Shown here in pieces: positions 28,381-37,161 of a stretch of DNA of 64,000 nucleotides (positions within the stretch are counted from its first letter, which is position 1; each line of letters starts with the position of its first letter). The stretch covers positions 4,622,567 to 4,686,566 of the forward strand of contig NZ_JACRTF010000001.1 in assembly GCF_014385165.1 (NCBI RefSeq), read 5' to 3'. This stretch comes from Jilunia laotingensis. Its GTDB lineage: Bacteria; Bacteroidota; Bacteroidia; Bacteroidales; Bacteroidaceae. The notes below the pieces were generated by a model. That model did no database searches and was not told where the DNA came from. It worked only from the letters and a program-made list of their open reading frames with translations. The translations under genes and the position numbers were made by a program.

Positions 28381-28893
28381 TTATCTAATTGTTAGGCTCA
28401 TTGTTGTTATACATTGTTTAATTATAGATAAATCGTGAATATCCTTCTCTCTTAAATCGTAGCCCGAATGGAATACTTGTTGCCCTTTTGCAGAAATGCA
28501 AGGGATGCTTCTGCCTTCAAAGACTGCTGTTCCAAAATAGTCCGGTTGAAATTCATACCAGCCTCCATCCAAGTCGGCTTGTTTGGAAGTGCCGTCCGCA
28601 TTCAAGACAAAAGGATGGATATCAATATAGCCTAATTCTTTGCTATACAGTTCCACACGGGTGGGCAACCAATTTGTTTCAATTTGATATCCTCTCTCCT
28701 GCAAAAGATCAAGGAGTTGGTCTGTATAATTGGCATCAAAATCAATGTCAATATCTCTATGCAAGCGGGTTTGCTGTCCGTACAAGACATCCACTCCCCA
28801 GCCTCCATCCAACCAAAACTGCATGTCCAGGCTTTCCAACAAGTCCAAAACTTGAAATAACTCTGTAATCGTAGTGTGTTCTTTCTTTGTCAT
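28381..28893 (-). CDS. lnu(AN2): Lincosamide nucleotidyltransferase Lnu(AN2)
   Basis: The 170-residue product is an LnuA-type nucleotidyltransferase: FWLDGGWGVDVLYGQQTRLHRDIDIDF (residues about 25-51) holds the GG and DxD motif of the fold, and the family features continue with GYIDIHPFVLN. It adds AMP to lincosamides such as clindamycin and lincomycin. NBU2 is known for this gene next to mef(En2), as here. It follows mef by 24 bp in the same direction. Confidence 0.92.
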   Translation of the reverse strand: MTKKEHTTITELFQVLDLLESLDMQFWLDGGWGVDVLYGQQTRLHRDIDIDFDANYTDQLLDLLQERGYQIETNWLPTRVELYSKELGYIDIHPFVLNADGTSKQADLDGGWYEFQPDYFGTAVFEGRSIPCISAKGQQVFHSGYDLREKDIHDLSIIKQCITTMSLTIR

Positions 28894-28917
28894 ATAATAA
28901 TTCTTTAATAAATAATA

Positions 28918-30123
28918 CTATGCGTAATTATCCAACTGCTTGATTGAAGAAATAAAATTTGCACCCACTCCAATCAGAAAGATAACCCATCCGCTGATCA
29001 TAAAGACGGATGTGATACCCCATGCTTCCACCCAATATCCTGAAGCTACGATACCCAGCATTGATGGAAAGGTACTCAAACTAAAGATGAGAGAAAAAGT
29101 CCGTCCAAGCATGTCCGAAGCCAAGTTCTGCTGAATAATAGCGATGAAAAGCGCATGGTAAATGGAATAGGCTATGCCTCCTGTAAATGTTAGGCAAACA
29201 AAACCTATAAATGCGCTTGATGGTAAATAACTGGCGCTAATCAGATACAATCCCAATATCACATAAGCCGTATGCATCACTAATGTTTGCTTGCTTTTCA
29301 AAGCCTTACAGGCAAGTACTAAACCGCCCAACAATGCCCCTGAGCCCCAACCCATTTCCACAACTCCCATTTGCAAAATGTTTCCGTTGAAATGCAGAAG
29401 CGTCATAAAAGGAAATAACGTAAAAACAGGCATAAGGACAAAAGTCACCAGCGTAAAGCATACGAATAAAGGCAAAATGCCCATTGTACGCCGCAAGGTA
29501 TGCCAACATTCCGTCAGTTCTTTTTTGAAATCTGGAAGAACTTTCGTTTTTTGAAGAGAAGGAATCTGGACACAAAGTAAGGTCAGACAAGCAGCAACAG
29601 CTCCGATCACATCTATGAGCAGAATATACTGTATGGGAAGCCAAACAACGAGGCTTGCCCCTACAACGGGAGCTATCACCTCACTGAAGGATTGAATGGA
29701 ATGGTACAAACCTGATACCCTGACAAGATGGTGCTTGGGAACCAGTAGAGGGATGCTTGCCTGTAAAGCAGGTGCATGAAACGTACTGCCTATTGAACGA
29801 CAAGCAGTCAATAGATAAAAAAAAGAAAGGTCTTTATAACCCTTGGTTATCACAATAAAAAGACATAGGGTACAGAACGCGATGAACAAGTCCGAATAAA
29901 ACATCGTTTTCTTTCGATTCCATCTGTCAACATAGACCCCGGCAAACAAGCCTAATACAAATTGTGGTAAAAATCCAGCTAAAATAGCCAGAGATAAAGC
30001 TGTCGGGGATTTAAATTCGTTGCTAATCCAAAAAATAATGGAGAAGCCAACAATCGTACTTGTTAAAATAGATATGAGTTGGCCTATTCCTATCACGGCC
30101 AAAGTTGATTTCCAATGATTCAT
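28918..30123 (-). CDS. mef(En2): Macrolide efflux MFS transporter Mef(En2)
   Basis: The 401-residue product is a 12-helix major facilitator of the Mef family. It has the motif between helices 2 and 3 as GVYVDRWNRKKTM, an N-terminal start MNHWKSTLAVIGIGQ like MefA, and even spacing of hydrophobic segments. It exports 14- and 15-membered macrolides by proton exchange in the inner membrane. It is the first gene of the minus-strand resistance unit mef, lnu, broken GNAT. Confidence 0.9.
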   Translation of the reverse strand: MNHWKSTLAVIGIGQLISILTSTIVGFSIIFWISNEFKSPTALSLAILAGFLPQFVLGLFAGVYVDRWNRKKTMFYSDLFIAFCTLCLFIVITKGYKDLSFFYLLTACRSIGSTFHAPALQASIPLLVPKHHLVRVSGLYHSIQSFSEVIAPVVGASLVVWLPIQYILLIDVIGAVAACLTLLCVQIPSLQKTKVLPDFKKELTECWHTLRRTMGILPLFVCFTLVTFVLMPVFTLFPFMTLLHFNGNILQMGVVEMGWGSGALLGGLVLACKALKSKQTLVMHTAYVILGLYLISASYLPSSAFIGFVCLTFTGGIAYSIYHALFIAIIQQNLASDMLGRTFSLIFSLSTFPSMLGIVASGYWVEAWGITSVFMISGWVIFLIGVGANFISSIKQLDNYA

Positions 30124-30370
30124 TGTGCTAATATTTCATGCGTTTATAGATAAGTACTTTCGTACATTAAGCAAAACGAAATTCTATCCACACAAAAAAC
30201 TTGTATTATAATCCACTCCTGACGTTGGAATACAATAACAAATACTTTCAGGACGATGTAAAGTCCTGAAAAATCAAACTGAATGGATAGATAAATATTA
30301 GTCTTTTCTCATCGGATTCTTTTAATATCGCTACTCTTTTATTATGTAGTGGTTGTATTATCTTAAATAA
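30124..30370. other. Leader region of mef without a gene
   Basis: I see no coding frame. A perfect 9-bp hairpin (30246-30254 and 30263-30271, 8-nt loop, AGGAC/GTCCT core) lies about 125 bp before the mef start and could act in its leader or end a transcript. I find no clear -7 box. Confidence 0.45.
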
Positions 30371-30415
30371 AACAAAAACACCGACTTTACATTCTTGGGT
30401 GTAAAACTGGGTGTT
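30371..30415 (-). terminator. Terminator carried by the right end of the element, now serving tRNA-Ser(UGA)
   Basis: An imperfect 15-16-bp stem (about 30377-30391 and 30400-30415) is followed in minus direction by TTTGTTTTATTT. It has the same stem core (TTTACAT...TGTAAA) and tail as the displaced chromosomal terminator at 19150-19198, so insertion replaces the tRNA terminator with a copy. Confidence 0.65.
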
Positions 30416-30448
30416 TGTTTTGCAATCTGCTGATTTTCAGCGTTTGTT

Positions 30449-30461
30449 GCGGAGAGACAGG
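30449..30461. repeat. attR core of the NBU2-type element, inside tRNA-Ser(UGA)
   Basis: GCGGAGAGACAGG, identical to the left copy at 19233-19245. It covers the tRNA 3' acceptor strand and the start of the T arm, so the tRNA gene is left whole. Confidence 0.9.
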
Positions 30462-30534
30462 GATTCGAACCCCGGGTACCTCGCAGTACAACGGTTTTCA
30501 AGACCGCCGCAATCGACCACTCTGCCACCTCTCC
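30450..30534 (-). tRNA. tRNA-Ser (anticodon UGA)
   Basis: The minus strand folds as an 85-nt class II tRNA: acceptor GGAGAGG, D arm, anticodon loop CTTGAAA giving UGA, a long variable arm and T loop GTTCGAATC. CCA is not encoded. It is the insertion site of the element and remains intact. Confidence 0.95.
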
Positions 30535-30636
30535 AAAACTCCTGTTTTCAGAAGTACTTTCCGATGAAAGCGGTGCAAAGGTACGCATCTTTTTTAAATC
30601 CGCAAGCATTCTGATGATTTTTTCGCTAAATAATTG

Positions 30637-30644
30637 TATTTTTG
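30637..30644 (+). promoter_or_regulatory. Possible -7 box for mutS2
   Basis: TATTTTTG matches TAnnTTTG, and the start codon at 30712 follows after 67 bp. No good -33 box. Confidence 0.35.
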
Positions 30645-30711
30645 CTGCATTAATTGGAGATTGATTAAGTAACTCCAGACATAATGTTATAAACAGATAA
30701 CCATAAGCCAC

Positions 30712-33207
30712 ATGATATATCCTCAAAATTTTGAGCAAAAGATAGGGTTCGATCAGATACGTCAATTATTGAAAGAGAAGTGTCTCAGTCCATTAGGCGA
30801 AGAACGAGTGATGGATATGAATTTCTCCGATCAGTATGAAACGGTAGAGGAACAGCTAAACCAAGTTATAGAATTCATTCGAATCATACAGGAAGAAGAC
30901 GGATTTCCTGATCAATACTTTTTTGATGTACGTCCATCATTGAAACGTGTCCGTATTGAAGGCATGTATATGGATGAACAGGAGCTGTTCGATCTCAGGC
31001 GTTCGTTAGAAACAATCCGTGATATCGTGCGTTTTTTGAGCCACAATGGGGAGGAAAACGACTCTCCCTATCCTAACCTTAAGAAGCTGGCGGGTGACAT
31101 CACCGTGTTCCCGCAACTCATAGGAAAGATTGATGGAATACTGAATAAATATGGGAAGATAAAAGACAATGCTTCCAGCGAACTGGCTCGTATCCGGCGG
31201 GAACTTGCAAGCACCATGGGAAGCATCTCCCGTTCTCTTAACAATATTCTGCGCAATGCACAATCAGAAGGATATGTCGATAAGGACGTGGCACCTGCAA
31301 TGCGTGACGGGCGTCTTGTCATCCCGGTCGCACCCGGACTTAAAAGGAAAATAAAAGGAATCGTCCATGATGAATCGGCAAGTGGCAAAACTGTATTTAT
31401 CGAACCGGCAGAAGTAGTGGAAGCCAATAATCGCATCCGTGAATTGGAAAGTGAAGAGAGGCGGGAAATTATTCGTATCCTGTCTGAGTTTTCAAACGTA
31501 TTACGTCCTTCTATTCCAGAGATTTTACAATCGTATGAATTCCTCGCAGAAATCGACTTCATACGGGCCAAAAGCCATTTCGCCATACAAACCAATGCAT
31601 TGAAACCTTCTCTTGAAAGAGAACAACTGCTTGACTGGACGATGGCGGTACATCCACTATTACAACTTTCTTTGTCTAAACATGATAAGAAAGTGGTACC
31701 TTTGGACATCGAGCTAAATCAGAAACAACGCATTCTCATCATCTCCGGTCCTAATGCAGGTGGTAAATCCGTTTGCCTGAAAACAGTAGGATTATTGCAA
31801 TACATGTTGCAATGTGGCATGCCGGTACCGATGCATGAACGTAGTCATGCCGGAATATTCAGTAATATTTTTATCGATATAGGCGATGAACAATCTATTG
31901 AAGACGATTTAAGTACTTATTCATCACATCTGACCAACATGAAAGTGATGATGAAAAGCTGTAATGAACGTAGCCTCATCCTGATCGATGAGTTCGGAGG
32001 AGGAACAGAGCCTCAAATCGGAGGAGCGATTGCGGAAGCGGTATTGAAACGTTTTAACGAGAAGAAGACTTTCGGAGTGATAACTACACACTACCAGAAC
32101 CTGAAACATTTTGCCGAAGACAATGAAGGAGTAGTAAACGGTGCCATGCTCTACGACCGGCATCTGATGCAGGCACTTTTCCAATTACAAATAGGCAATC
32201 CCGGAAGTTCTTTTGCTGTGGAGATCGCACGAAAGATCGGATTGCCGGAAGATGTCATAGCCGATGCATCCCAAATAGTAGGCAGCGAATATATCAATGC
32301 GGATAAATATTTGCAGGATATCGTTCGTGACAAGCGTTATTGGGAAGGAAAACGCCAAACCATCCGCCAACGGGAAAAACATATGGAAGAGACCATTGCA
32401 CGGTATGAAAAGGAGGTGGAAGAGTTATATAAATCGCGAAAAGAAATAATCCGCCAGGCAAAAGAGGAAGCCGAACGACTGCTGCAAGAGTCAAACGCTA
32501 AAATCGAAAACACCATACGTACCATCAAAGAGGCGCAAGCCGAAAAGGAGAAGACGCGCCTGATAAGACAGGAATTGAACGATTTCCGTACATCCATTGC
32601 TGAGTCTACCCTCAAAGAACAGGAAGATAAAATCGCCCGAAAGATGGAGAAACTGAGAGAGAAACAGAACCGGAAAAAAGAGAAGAAGCAATCCGCTCCG
32701 GACGAAAAGCAACAATCCTCTCTAACACCGGCAGTGCAACCCATTGCAGTAGGTGATTATGTGAAACTGAAGGGACAAACCAGTGTAGGCCAAGTTTTGG
32801 AGATAAACGGGAAAAATGCCGTCGTTGCTTTCGGAAGCATTAAAACGACCGCCAAACTGGAACGCTTGGATCGTACCAATGCTACTCCACAAAAACAAGA
32901 AACAGTAAAAAGCACCTTTGTCAGTTCTCAGACACACGATCAGATGTATGAAAAGAAACTGAACTTCAAACAAGACATCGACGTGAGAGGAATGCGAGGC
33001 GATGAAGCCCTGCAAGCGGTAACCTATTTCATCGATGATGCCATATTAGTTGGCATGGGGCGTGTACGTATCTTGCATGGTACAGGTACAGGAATTCTCC
33101 GCACGTTGATTCGGCAATATCTGGAGACTGTGCCCGGAGTCCGCCACTTCGCCGACGAACACGTACAGTTCGGTGGTGCCGGAATTACGGTAGTAGATCT
33201 GAGTTGA
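30712..33207 (+). CDS. mutS2: MutS2 family ATPase/endonuclease
   Basis: The 831-residue product has the MutS2 layout: core and lever domains without the MutS mismatch-binding part, an ABC-type ATPase with Walker A GPNAGGKS at about 346 and Walker B LILIDEFGGGTEP near 422, a long coiled coil at about 550-650, and a C-terminal Smr nuclease domain from about 750 (DVRGMRGDEAL, then LHGTGTGIL). MutS2 acts on recombination intermediates and, in some bacteria, on stalled ribosomes. It is followed by corA after 60 bp and sdaA, with no visible terminator. Confidence 0.95.
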   Translation: MIYPQNFEQKIGFDQIRQLLKEKCLSPLGEERVMDMNFSDQYETVEEQLNQVIEFIRIIQEEDGFPDQYFFDVRPSLKRVRIEGMYMDEQELFDLRRSLETIRDIVRFLSHNGEENDSPYPNLKKLAGDITVFPQLIGKIDGILNKYGKIKDNASSELARIRRELASTMGSISRSLNNILRNAQSEGYVDKDVAPAMRDGRLVIPVAPGLKRKIKGIVHDESASGKTVFIEPAEVVEANNRIRELESEERREIIRILSEFSNVLRPSIPEILQSYEFLAEIDFIRAKSHFAIQTNALKPSLEREQLLDWTMAVHPLLQLSLSKHDKKVVPLDIELNQKQRILIISGPNAGGKSVCLKTVGLLQYMLQCGMPVPMHERSHAGIFSNIFIDIGDEQSIEDDLSTYSSHLTNMKVMMKSCNERSLILIDEFGGGTEPQIGGAIAEAVLKRFNEKKTFGVITTHYQNLKHFAEDNEGVVNGAMLYDRHLMQALFQLQIGNPGSSFAVEIARKIGLPEDVIADASQIVGSEYINADKYLQDIVRDKRYWEGKRQTIRQREKHMEETIARYEKEVEELYKSRKEIIRQAKEEAERLLQESNAKIENTIRTIKEAQAEKEKTRLIRQELNDFRTSIAESTLKEQEDKIARKMEKLREKQNRKKEKKQSAPDEKQQSSLTPAVQPIAVGDYVKLKGQTSVGQVLEINGKNAVVAFGSIKTTAKLERLDRTNATPQKQETVKSTFVSSQTHDQMYEKKLNFKQDIDVRGMRGDEALQAVTYFIDDAILVGMGRVRILHGTGTGILRTLIRQYLETVPGVRHFADEHVQFGGAGITVVDLS

Positions 33208-33267
33208 AGAAACAACTTCTTCTCTAAGAAAAGCGTTACATATGGGAGATATAAATAAGAAAAAGAC

Positions 33268-34320
33268 ATGAAGAATAACCTGCTGAGTGAGAAACTAATC
33301 TACACGGGTGAGAGCCAGACTCCTACCCATCTGCATCTCTGCACATACAATGCCAGCGAGATACAGGAGGTGACCGGGAAAACCTTCCAAGAGATCAGTT
33401 CTTCCCTGAATAATGATCGTATCAACTGGCTGCAAGTGCATGGCATGAGGAACACTGAAACCATCCGTGAAATATGCAGCTATTTCGAAATAGATTTCCT
33501 TATCTTGCAGGATATTCTTAATGCTGATCATCCTACGAAAATTGAAGAACACGATAACTATATCGTGCTTATATTGAAAATATTCAGTCCGGCTCTAAAG
33601 ACAGAGGAAGATGGAATGGACGAGCTGAACCAGCAACAAGTGTGCATCATTTTGGGGACGAACTTCGTACTCACTTTCCTGGAGAACGAAACGGATTTCT
33701 TTGATGAAGTCAGCGCTGCCCTGCGCAATGACGTTTTAAAGATACGTAACAGACAAAGCGACTACCTGCTAAGCGTACTTCTGAACAGTGTGATTGGCAA
33801 CTACATGGTCATGATATCTGACATTGACAATGCACTGGAGGATTTGGAAGAAGAGTTACTTACTGTCAGCGAGGGAAATGATATCGGCATACAGATACAA
33901 TCGCTCCGCCGCCAATACATGCTTATGAAGAAATCCATCCTTCCGCTAAAAGAGCAGTATATCAAACTGCTCCGAGGAGAAAGCTCATTGATGCACAAAG
34001 TAAACCGGGCTTTCTTTAATGACGTAAACGACCATCTTCAATTCGTATTACAAACTATCGAAATATGCCGCGAGACACTTTCTTCACTGGTAGATCTCTA
34101 CATCTCAAATAATGATCTGCGCATGAACGACATTATGAAGCGATTGACCATTGTCTCGACCATTTTTATCCCGCTGACTTTCCTGGTTGGCGTGTGGGGC
34201 ATGAATTTTAAGTTCATGCCCGAACTGGATTGGAAGTATGGTTATTGGTTCGCCTGGTTATTGATGGTAGTCATAGGCATGATAGTTTATGCTTTTTTCC
34301 GTAAAAAGAAATGGAATTGA
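33268..34320 (+). CDS. corA: CorA-family magnesium/divalent cation transporter
   Basis: The 350-residue product has a large cytoplasmic N-terminal domain, a long stalk helix (about 150-285) and two C-terminal membrane helices. The first ends in the signature GMNFKFMPELDW near 312, and a basic tail (FRKKKWN) closes the chain. The GMN signature forms the pore entrance of the pentamer. Length is typical. Confidence 0.93.
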   Translation: MKNNLLSEKLIYTGESQTPTHLHLCTYNASEIQEVTGKTFQEISSSLNNDRINWLQVHGMRNTETIREICSYFEIDFLILQDILNADHPTKIEEHDNYIVLILKIFSPALKTEEDGMDELNQQQVCIILGTNFVLTFLENETDFFDEVSAALRNDVLKIRNRQSDYLLSVLLNSVIGNYMVMISDIDNALEDLEEELLTVSEGNDIGIQIQSLRRQYMLMKKSILPLKEQYIKLLRGESSLMHKVNRAFFNDVNDHLQFVLQTIEICRETLSSLVDLYISNNDLRMNDIMKRLTIVSTIFIPLTFLVGVWGMNFKFMPELDWKYGYWFAWLLMVVIGMIVYAFFRKKKWN

Positions 34321-34358
34321 GAAGAAGAAAGAAAAGAAAATATTAAGAACGAAATAAA

Positions 34359-35567
34359 ATGAAATCAATCAAGGAATTATATCGCATCGGGACAGGGCCT
34401 TCTAGTAGCCACACGATGGGGCCGCGCAAAGCTGCCGAAATGTTCTTAGCCCGGCATCAGGACGCTGCACGCTTCAAGGTAACTCTTTACGGGAGTCTTG
34501 CTGCTACGGGTAAAGGCCACATGACTGATGTGGCCATCATTGACACATTAAAACTCACTGCACCTGTAGAGATCGTCTGGCAACCCAAGGTTTTCCTTCC
34601 CTTCCATCCCAATGGAATGACGTTCGCCTCTTTCAATGAAGCTGGCAAGCTGACTGAAAATTGGACGGTCTACAGTATCGGAGGCGGGGCACTCGCTGAG
34701 AACAACGACAGTCCTTCCATCGAAAGCCCGGAAGTATATGCCATGAGCAGTATGACCAAAATACTGGAATGGTGCGAACAAACAGGAAGAAGTTATTGGG
34801 AATATGTCAGAGAATGTGAAGATACCGACATTTGGGATTATCTGAACGAGGTATGGAAAACGATGAAAGAGGCCATTCATCGCGGTCTGGAGGAAGAAGG
34901 CGTCTTGCCCGGTCCCTTAAACTTGCGTCGCAAGGCTTCGACATATTACATACGTGCCACAGGATATAAGCATTCGCTGCAATCAAGAGGTCTTGTATTC
35001 GCATATGCCCTTGCCGTGAGCGAAGAGAATGCTTCCGGTGGCAAGATCGTAACAGCTCCTACTTGCGGCTCATGCGGAGTGATGCCCGCTGTACTCTATC
35101 ATCTGCATAAAAGCCGAGAATTCAGTGACACCCGTATTCTTCGGGCGTTAGCAACGGCCGGTCTGGTAGGCAACATTGTAAAAGCTAATGCTTCCATCTC
35201 TGGTGCCGAAGTAGGCTGTCAGGGAGAAGTAGGCGTGGCATGTGCCATGGCTTCCGCAGCAGCCAACCAATTGTTCGGAGGCAGCCCCTCACAAATAGAA
35301 TATGCAGCAGAAATGGGATTGGAGCATCATCTCGGAATGACTTGCGACCCTGTATGCGGATTGGTACAGATACCCTGCATCGAACGTAACGCTTATGCGG
35401 CCGCCCGTGCCTTGGATGCTAACATCTATTCTTCGTTCACCGATGGCATGCACCGCGTCTCTTTCGACAAAGTGGTGCAGGTGATGAAACAGACCGGTCG
35501 CGATCTGCCTTCACTTTATAAAGAAACCAGCGAAGGGGGACTGGCAAAAGATTACCAGCAAATGTGA
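34359..35567 (+). CDS. sdaA: L-serine ammonia-lyase (iron-sulfur type)
   Basis: The 402-residue product is a one-chain serine dehydratase: the beta domain starts GTGPSSSHTMGPRKAAEMF and the alpha domain has TAPTCGSCGVMPAVLYH and SGAEVGCQGEVGVACAMA, with the cysteines that bind a 4Fe-4S cluster. It turns serine into pyruvate and ammonia. The stop codon lies inside a perfect 26-bp palindrome shared with the convergent gene. Confidence 0.93.
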   Translation: MKSIKELYRIGTGPSSSHTMGPRKAAEMFLARHQDAARFKVTLYGSLAATGKGHMTDVAIIDTLKLTAPVEIVWQPKVFLPFHPNGMTFASFNEAGKLTENWTVYSIGGGALAENNDSPSIESPEVYAMSSMTKILEWCEQTGRSYWEYVRECEDTDIWDYLNEVWKTMKEAIHRGLEEEGVLPGPLNLRRKASTYYIRATGYKHSLQSRGLVFAYALAVSEENASGGKIVTAPTCGSCGVMPAVLYHLHKSREFSDTRILRALATAGLVGNIVKANASISGAEVGCQGEVGVACAMASAAANQLFGGSPSQIEYAAEMGLEHHLGMTCDPVCGLVQIPCIERNAYAAARALDANIYSSFTDGMHRVSFDKVVQVMKQTGRDLPSLYKETSEGGLAKDYQQM

Positions 35568-35585
35568 GGAATATTCCTCACATTT
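35560..35585. terminator. Perfect 26-bp palindrome that carries the stop codons of two convergent genes
   Basis: The arms AAATGTGAGGAAT and its complement are continuous. The stop of sdaA (TGA at 35565-35567) and that of the opposite gene (35578-35580) fall in the two arms, so both proteins end with Met followed by TGA. It could fold into a hairpin in either transcript. Confidence 0.55.
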
Positions 35586-36078
35586 CCGGCCAATGCGTAA
35601 AGTCCGCACCCGTAATATCCTTTTCCTTGAGAAGTCCGCCATAAGCAGAATAATACAATGCTCTCTCCTGAGTGCCTCGCTGTACTTCGAGCAAATACTC
35701 TTCCGCTTTTGAGGGATAAGTCAATTTCGTTATATCATCTATCACCCAATCGGCATAATTACTTTCCAAATAAGCAGTATTGACAGCTTCAGGAAGCTGT
35801 TCTTCAAAAAGCTCTTGCTCTGTCATTACCCAATTTGCATTCGCATCAAACCAGACATCCAACTCATTGCCATCTACCCAACAATCGGCTACATAATATA
35901 CTCCCTTCTGGCTCCACTCTATATCTTTTACTCCAGGATAAAGTTCATGCAATGCAGTCACAATATCGGAATTAGGTGGCAGATAATCATCGTCCGCATT
36001 ACTACACGAACCAAAAGCAAATACGACCGCCAGCAATATGACGGTCAGTATATTCATCTTAAATTTAATCATAGTCAA
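35578..36078 (-). CDS. PepSY-like lipoprotein
   Basis: The 166-residue product has a lipoprotein signal (AFGSC) and a PepSY-like (DUF2874-type) body with the repeat pattern of a strand and helix: IVTALHELYPGVKDIEWSQ, WFDANANWVMTEQEL, then a second unit with VIDDITKLTYPSKAEEYLLEV. Members are Bacteroides envelope proteins of unknown function. It is the second gene of a two-gene unit; the upstream gene is also PepSY-like and lies 14 bp before it. Two Met codons at the start are possible (36078 and 36072). Confidence 0.8.
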   Translation of the reverse strand: MTMIKFKMNILTVILLAVVFAFGSCSNADDDYLPPNSDIVTALHELYPGVKDIEWSQKGVYYVADCWVDGNELDVWFDANANWVMTEQELFEEQLPEAVNTAYLESNYADWVIDDITKLTYPSKAEEYLLEVQRGTQERALYYSAYGGLLKEKDITGADFTHWPEM

Positions 36079-36092
36079 GGAATCAATCTAAA

Positions 36093-36533
36093 TTAATCGT
36101 CCGCCTTACGGAACTTGCCGTTCTTATCGAATTTGAAAGAAATATCAGTATTCAGTTCTACTTCAAACCCTTTGCGGTCTCTTTCAATCTTAGTGACATA
36201 TTCATTTGTAAAATTATTAGCCTTCAAATAATCGGTGACAAAAGACGGAATAATCGTTGCGGGAACCTTTCCCTTTTTAGCATCGACTTCCTCCCAATTT
36301 CCTTTGCTATCAAAATCAATCTCCGTTCCGTTGGCAAGAACCACTTCATACTTTTTAGACATGATATCGCTATCGATCTTGATATGCTTTACTACCGGTT
36401 TAGTGAAATGGCGGTTGATGAAGTTACGTGCCGGAAGAGGAAGCTGGTTCATGTCTTTAGTTATTACATCACCGGCAAATGCAAACTGAACGGCTACAAT
36501 AGCCATCACGAGAATCGATAAAATCTTTTTCAT
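36093..36533 (-). CDS. PepSY-like periplasmic protein
   Basis: The 146-residue product has a Sec signal peptide ending near QFAFAG and two PepSY-like units: [25 protein letters not shown] with [21 protein letters not shown], and [15 protein letters not shown] with [21 protein letters not shown]. It belongs to the same family as the next gene downstream but keeps no lipobox. Function unknown. Confidence 0.85.
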   Translation of the reverse strand: MKKILSILVMAIVAVQFAFAGDVITKDMNQLPLPARNFINRHFTKPVVKHIKIDSDIMSKKYEVVLANGTEIDFDSKGNWEEVDAKKGKVPATIIPSFVTDYLKANNFTNEYVTKIERDRKGFEVELNTDISFKFDKNGKFRKADD

Positions 36534-36850
36534 AATCGTTATTTGTTAATGTTAGTACTATTATTTATTCTGATTTCGTACTGCAAATAACGACACGGAA
36601 TCTGGAAAGATTTAGGAATCCAGAAGGAGAAAAGCGTTTTTTGGTTTCTTTAACCAATATATGGAAATAGAGAAAAGCTACATGCAAGTTTGACACAACG
36701 AAAAGCTAACCTAACCAACGAGCTTTCTACGATAAATCATCTTGGTTTCGGCTTCGATGTAACCGGAGGTTCCTAGCTCTATATGACGGAAGGTACGACC
36801 TAACCACCCATATGTTATAAACCAATCGTCATGAAGCCGGGAATATAGGA
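36534..36850. other. Gene-free stretch ahead of the nested palindrome
   Basis: I find no convincing gene. A minus-strand frame (36711-37070, 119 codons) exists but crosses the palindrome and reads unlike known proteins; its last 35 residues (ETKMIYRRKLVG at the end) could be a gene scar. Confidence 0.5.
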
Positions 36851-36943
36851 TGTCAGACACCCCCATGTCTCGCAGCCTTACACCCCCATGTAAAGCAGTG
36901 AAACATGGGGGTGTAAAGCTGCGAGACATGGGGGTGTCTGACA
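36851..36943. repeat. Nested palindrome: four copies of ACACCCCCATGT in alternating arms
   Basis: The 12-mer ACACCCCCATGT lies at 36857-36868 and 36880-36891, and its inverse at 36903-36914 and 36926-36937. The three spacers are all exactly 11 bp, so the period is 23 bp. As a whole the arms 36851-36891 and 36903-36943 are 41 bp with one mismatch and an 11-nt loop. Because of the symmetry, frames on the two strands code for almost the same peptide (SDTPMSRS then TPPC and LRDMGVSD). Confidence 0.85.
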
Positions 36944-37065
36944 ACACATCCCGGTATGCTACGCAACGTTTCCTTTCAAGGAAGGATAAACAGCTAGTAA
37001 CTGAACAGGCAGTACACCTACTTCCTAAGATGCGGAACTTTGTTCCATAAAGAGGACATCGACAT

Positions 37066-37103
37066 AACAAAAAGCAGCCACCTGAATGATCTCAAGGGCT
37101 GCC
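37066..37103. terminator. Bidirectional terminator, mainly for the lipoprotein gene
   Basis: GCAGCC at 37074-37079 pairs with GGCTGC at 37097-37102 (17-nt loop), with A/T runs on both sides. On the minus strand it is followed by TTTTTG and lies about 60 bp behind the gene at 37162. Confidence 0.6.
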
Positions 37104-37161
37104 TTTTACTCTTTTTAAAACTATCATATTTGTGCATAAACGCACCGAAAACATCAGAGAA

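Larger units (their letters stand above)
19233..30461. mobile_element. NBU2-type integrated mobilizable element (about 11.2 kb)
   Basis: A 13-bp direct repeat GCGGAGAGACAGG bounds the element (19233-19245 and 30449-30461), and the right copy is the 3' end of tRNA-Ser(UGA). This is, as I know it, the NBU2 core sequence, and NBU2 is known to enter serine tRNA genes and to be about 11 kb. Gene order is integrase, nuclease, coiled-coil protein, DUF3853, ATPase, primase, oriT-like region and MOBV relaxase. It then carries lnu and mef, the two resistance genes described for NBU2. Such elements need a helper conjugative transposon (CTnDOT type) to excise and transfer. The ends look intact, so it may still be mobile. 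Confidence 0.88.

Noticed and set aside
31068..31709. 213-codon frame opposite mutS2
   Set aside because: Shadow of mutS2, with Ser/Arg-rich nonsense composition.
36850..37050. 66-codon plus-strand frame
   Set aside because: Mirror image of the palindrome peptide and no known family.
36711..37070. 119-codon minus-strand frame across the nested palindrome
   Set aside because: Much of it is the palindrome, which keeps both strands open by symmetry, and the rest has no recognisable protein pattern. Kept only as a possible scar.
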